Positions 62,070 through 64,000 of a stretch of 64,000 bases of DNA are shown one piece after another. The notes beneath the pieces are model-generated. The model did no database searches. It was not told the DNA's origin and was given only the letters and a program-made list of their open reading frames with translations. How positions within the stretch are numbered: position 1 is the stretch's first letter; every line of letters starts with the position of its first letter. Source of the stretch: Arctopsyche grandis (Eukaryota > Arthropoda > Insecta > Trichoptera > Hydropsychidae); the NCBI RefSeq assembly GCF_051622035.1, contig NC_135355.1, positions 25,213,986 to 25,277,985 of the forward strand, in the 5' to 3' direction. A program made the translations under genes and the position numbers.

Positions 62070-63550
62070 AATTCTCTTTCCAAATTATATATTAGATGCA
62101 TAGGGATATAAATGTCAGTGCAGAAAAAATATTAGATATGTTTACAATAAAGACGCGAAGATTGGATCTGTGAATTTCGTACTTTTTTAAAGTATTCATT
62201 ATTTTTATTTTATTTGAATTTTGTTCATTCCATATTTTTACTACTTTATTTTTATATGTTGTGATTTTATAGAAATTATCTTGCCTTTTTTCCCGTCAAA
62301 ACCCCCCCCCCCCCCCCTTGACAAAATCCTGGCTACGCCACTGGTTGGTCACATCCGAATTTTTTTGGTTTGAATATACCTACATATTTACGTATCTACC
62401 TAGTACATATGTACATATGCTTTTGTCATTTCTTTATTCAACTAAGCCCACTGAGTGCGTTCACAGTCCTATTTTATCCCGACACCATGCCATTTCAATT
62501 ATTCATTGAACCCGTCGAACTAGTGTCGACGCTCGATAGCCGACAACAAATGACAAAGTTTTCCTGTCAGTTAAGGAGGTACTATTGTTCCTTTTGCGAC
62601 AAGAAGAATCTTTGGGTGTATACCGAAACCTACATATGTATATGTATGTACCTACATGTGTATTTGTATATACATATGTATGTATAATATGTACATATGA
62701 TACAACATCCTAACATTGTTGAGAAATAAACAAATGTTTTACCTTCAACTTGCGAACGTATCCGAATGTCTCTCTCGAAGCCCAAAACTTTAGTGCTTGT
62801 AACAAAAACGCTAATTAATACAAATACAACACAGATAATAGGTATATTCATACATATGTATTGGCTTATTACACATTATTCAATCGTATAAACAAAATAA
62901 TTGAAAGGCAAAACATATGTAGGTACATATGTGCATAAATACAATGCTTTAAATGTCGATCCCCTTTCGGTGGGTCATATATCACTAGCTCTTAATTAAA
63001 AGACCCATTGACATCTATTGGTCGCCGTGTGAGACAATCTTTCCCTCTCGACCGACTCCCATTAATTAAACTTGTTCATTTACCCCCACGGCAAAAGAAT
63101 TGTTGGATACATTGAACAATATAAAATGGTGTGCCCCTTAGAAAATAGATCAATTGCTATTACTTCTCTACTGCCATAAATCTCGAGTCCTCCTTGTTCA
63201 TGACCAATACAAAAGATAATGAAAGTTTATTTTGAAAACTAAAATAAAATAATACTTACGAAAAAATAATTTGTATTTCATTTTTCATTGTACGTATGTG
63301 TTAAAACACTGTAATCGTCGACTATGCGATAGTCGACCATCGACCTTTTAGATTAAAATAATACATTAACACCAATTCACTTTCTTTCAATTTTATAGTT
63401 TTTAACTTTTTTTAAATATAATTTTATATATTTTTTTTCTATAAATTTTAAATTTACTTTCAGTTTTACTGCCAGCTAGTAACCTTCTTCTTATGACAAA
63501 TCCGTATTCGAACGTAGGCGACTACCGTGAACAGACATTATACCTATATA
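61971..63550. other. Non-coding stretch
   Basis: (AT)n at 62019-62067, a 16-base C run at 62302-62317, and ATCCTGGCTACGCCACTG at 62327-62344, which looks like the terminal repeat of a hAT element without a visible partner. The ORF at 62370-62687 has a YCSFC motif but no known domain. The rest is AT-rich. Confidence 0.45.
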
Positions 63551-63562
63551 TATATACATACA

Positions 63563-64000
63563 TATAAGCAAGAATACAATCTAGTAAATAAGGAAATTAA
63601 AAAGAGAATAGCCAGGGATGTCAGAGATTTTAACAGCAAGCTAATAGACAATACCATTAAGAATAACCGTAGCCTAAAAAAGTGCAAACAAGATATTTTC
63701 TTAGGCAAAAATCAAATGATCGCAATCAGATCAGAGAGCGGAGTAATAATTAGGAATAGAGAAGAGATCATAGACAGAGTTTATACGTTCTATGCAAAAC
63801 TTTACGAGATTAACAACGGTCAATTTCCCGCTCCTGAATCGACACACGGCCAAAGGGTTCCTGCAGTATTGCCTAGCGAAGTAGAGGCCGCGCTAAAACC
63901 TGCAAAGAACGGTAAAGCCCCAGGGGAAGATAATATTCCCATTGACTTACTAAAATGTGGCGGCTCCCCCCTAAATAATATCTTAGCTAGGCTTTTCAGC
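63563..64000 (+). mobile_element. RTE-clade LINE, reverse transcriptase start, runs off window
   Basis: An open plus-strand frame to the edge reads YKQEYNLVNKEIKKRIARDV, IRNREEIIDRVYTFYAKLYE, then LPSEVEAALKPAKNGKAPGE and DNIPIDLLKCGG. This is the linker and first RT block of RTE-group elements. No stop in the visible 146 codons, so this copy may be more intact than the three other RTE relics in the window. Confidence 0.88.

Noticed and set aside
62370-62687. Possible zinc-finger ORF with YCSFC
   Set aside because: Only one Cys pair, no matching His or Cys pair, and microsatellite sequence makes up its end.

Overview
The window looks like a piece of an arthropod, most likely insect, nuclear genome. 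It is AT-rich, its genes have many short exons with GT-AG introns, it holds CUL3-adaptor type BTB-BACK-kelch (KLHL) genes, and it is full of eukaryotic transposons (R1-, RTE- and jockey-type LINEs, tRNA-derived SINEs, hAT, piggyBac and 9-bp-TSD elements, solo LTRs). TACATATGTA-type tracts are scattered throughout. No marker fixes the order or species. Large KLHL expansions are known from aphids, which makes a sap-feeding hemipteran one candidate, but this is inference.

Positions 1-21605 hold a tandem array of five paralogous KLHL genes. Three lie on the minus strand (A, B, C) and two on the plus strand (D, E), with a head-to-head gap between C and D. I could splice B, C, D and E by eye into uninterrupted reading frames of 562, 571, 575 and 571 codons, each from 10 exons. 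Gene A shows nine exons and runs off the left edge. All five share the same exon plan and intron phases, and the exon coding the BACK start is exactly 203 bp in every copy. The family therefore grew by local DNA duplication. Each intergenic gap carries a different transposable element.

Positions 21800-29900 are a graveyard of elements: an RTE LINE with a nested palindrome, a piggyBac-like element with TTAA ends holding two further insertions, and an R1-clade LINE with its 3' tail. From 30000 to 55000 there is no gene I can defend. Here lie a jockey-type LINE split by a SINE, a hAT relic with an exact 8-bp TSD, a degraded LTR with a nested element, a solo LTR and two RTE 3' ends, separated by AT-rich sequence and a few denser unique islands.

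Positions 55086-58644 hold a second kind of kelch locus on the minus strand. It begins with a clear signal-peptide-like leader, has no BTB or BACK domain, and carries many kelch exons. In-frame stops, a frameshifting 19-bp duplication, an inverted duplication of one exon and a LINE insertion make it a pseudogene as read here. A perfect 9-bp-TSD palindromic element sits 11 bp upstream of its start codon.

Positions 59000-64000 hold dispersed repeats, simple repeats, an unusual GC-rich composite tandem repeat in AT-rich surroundings, and the front part of an RTE reverse transcriptase that runs off the right edge.

Taken together, the intact genes would supply substrate-recognition subunits of CUL3 ubiquitin ligases. 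The secreted kelch relic is unrelated in architecture and may represent a secreted branch of the kelch family.
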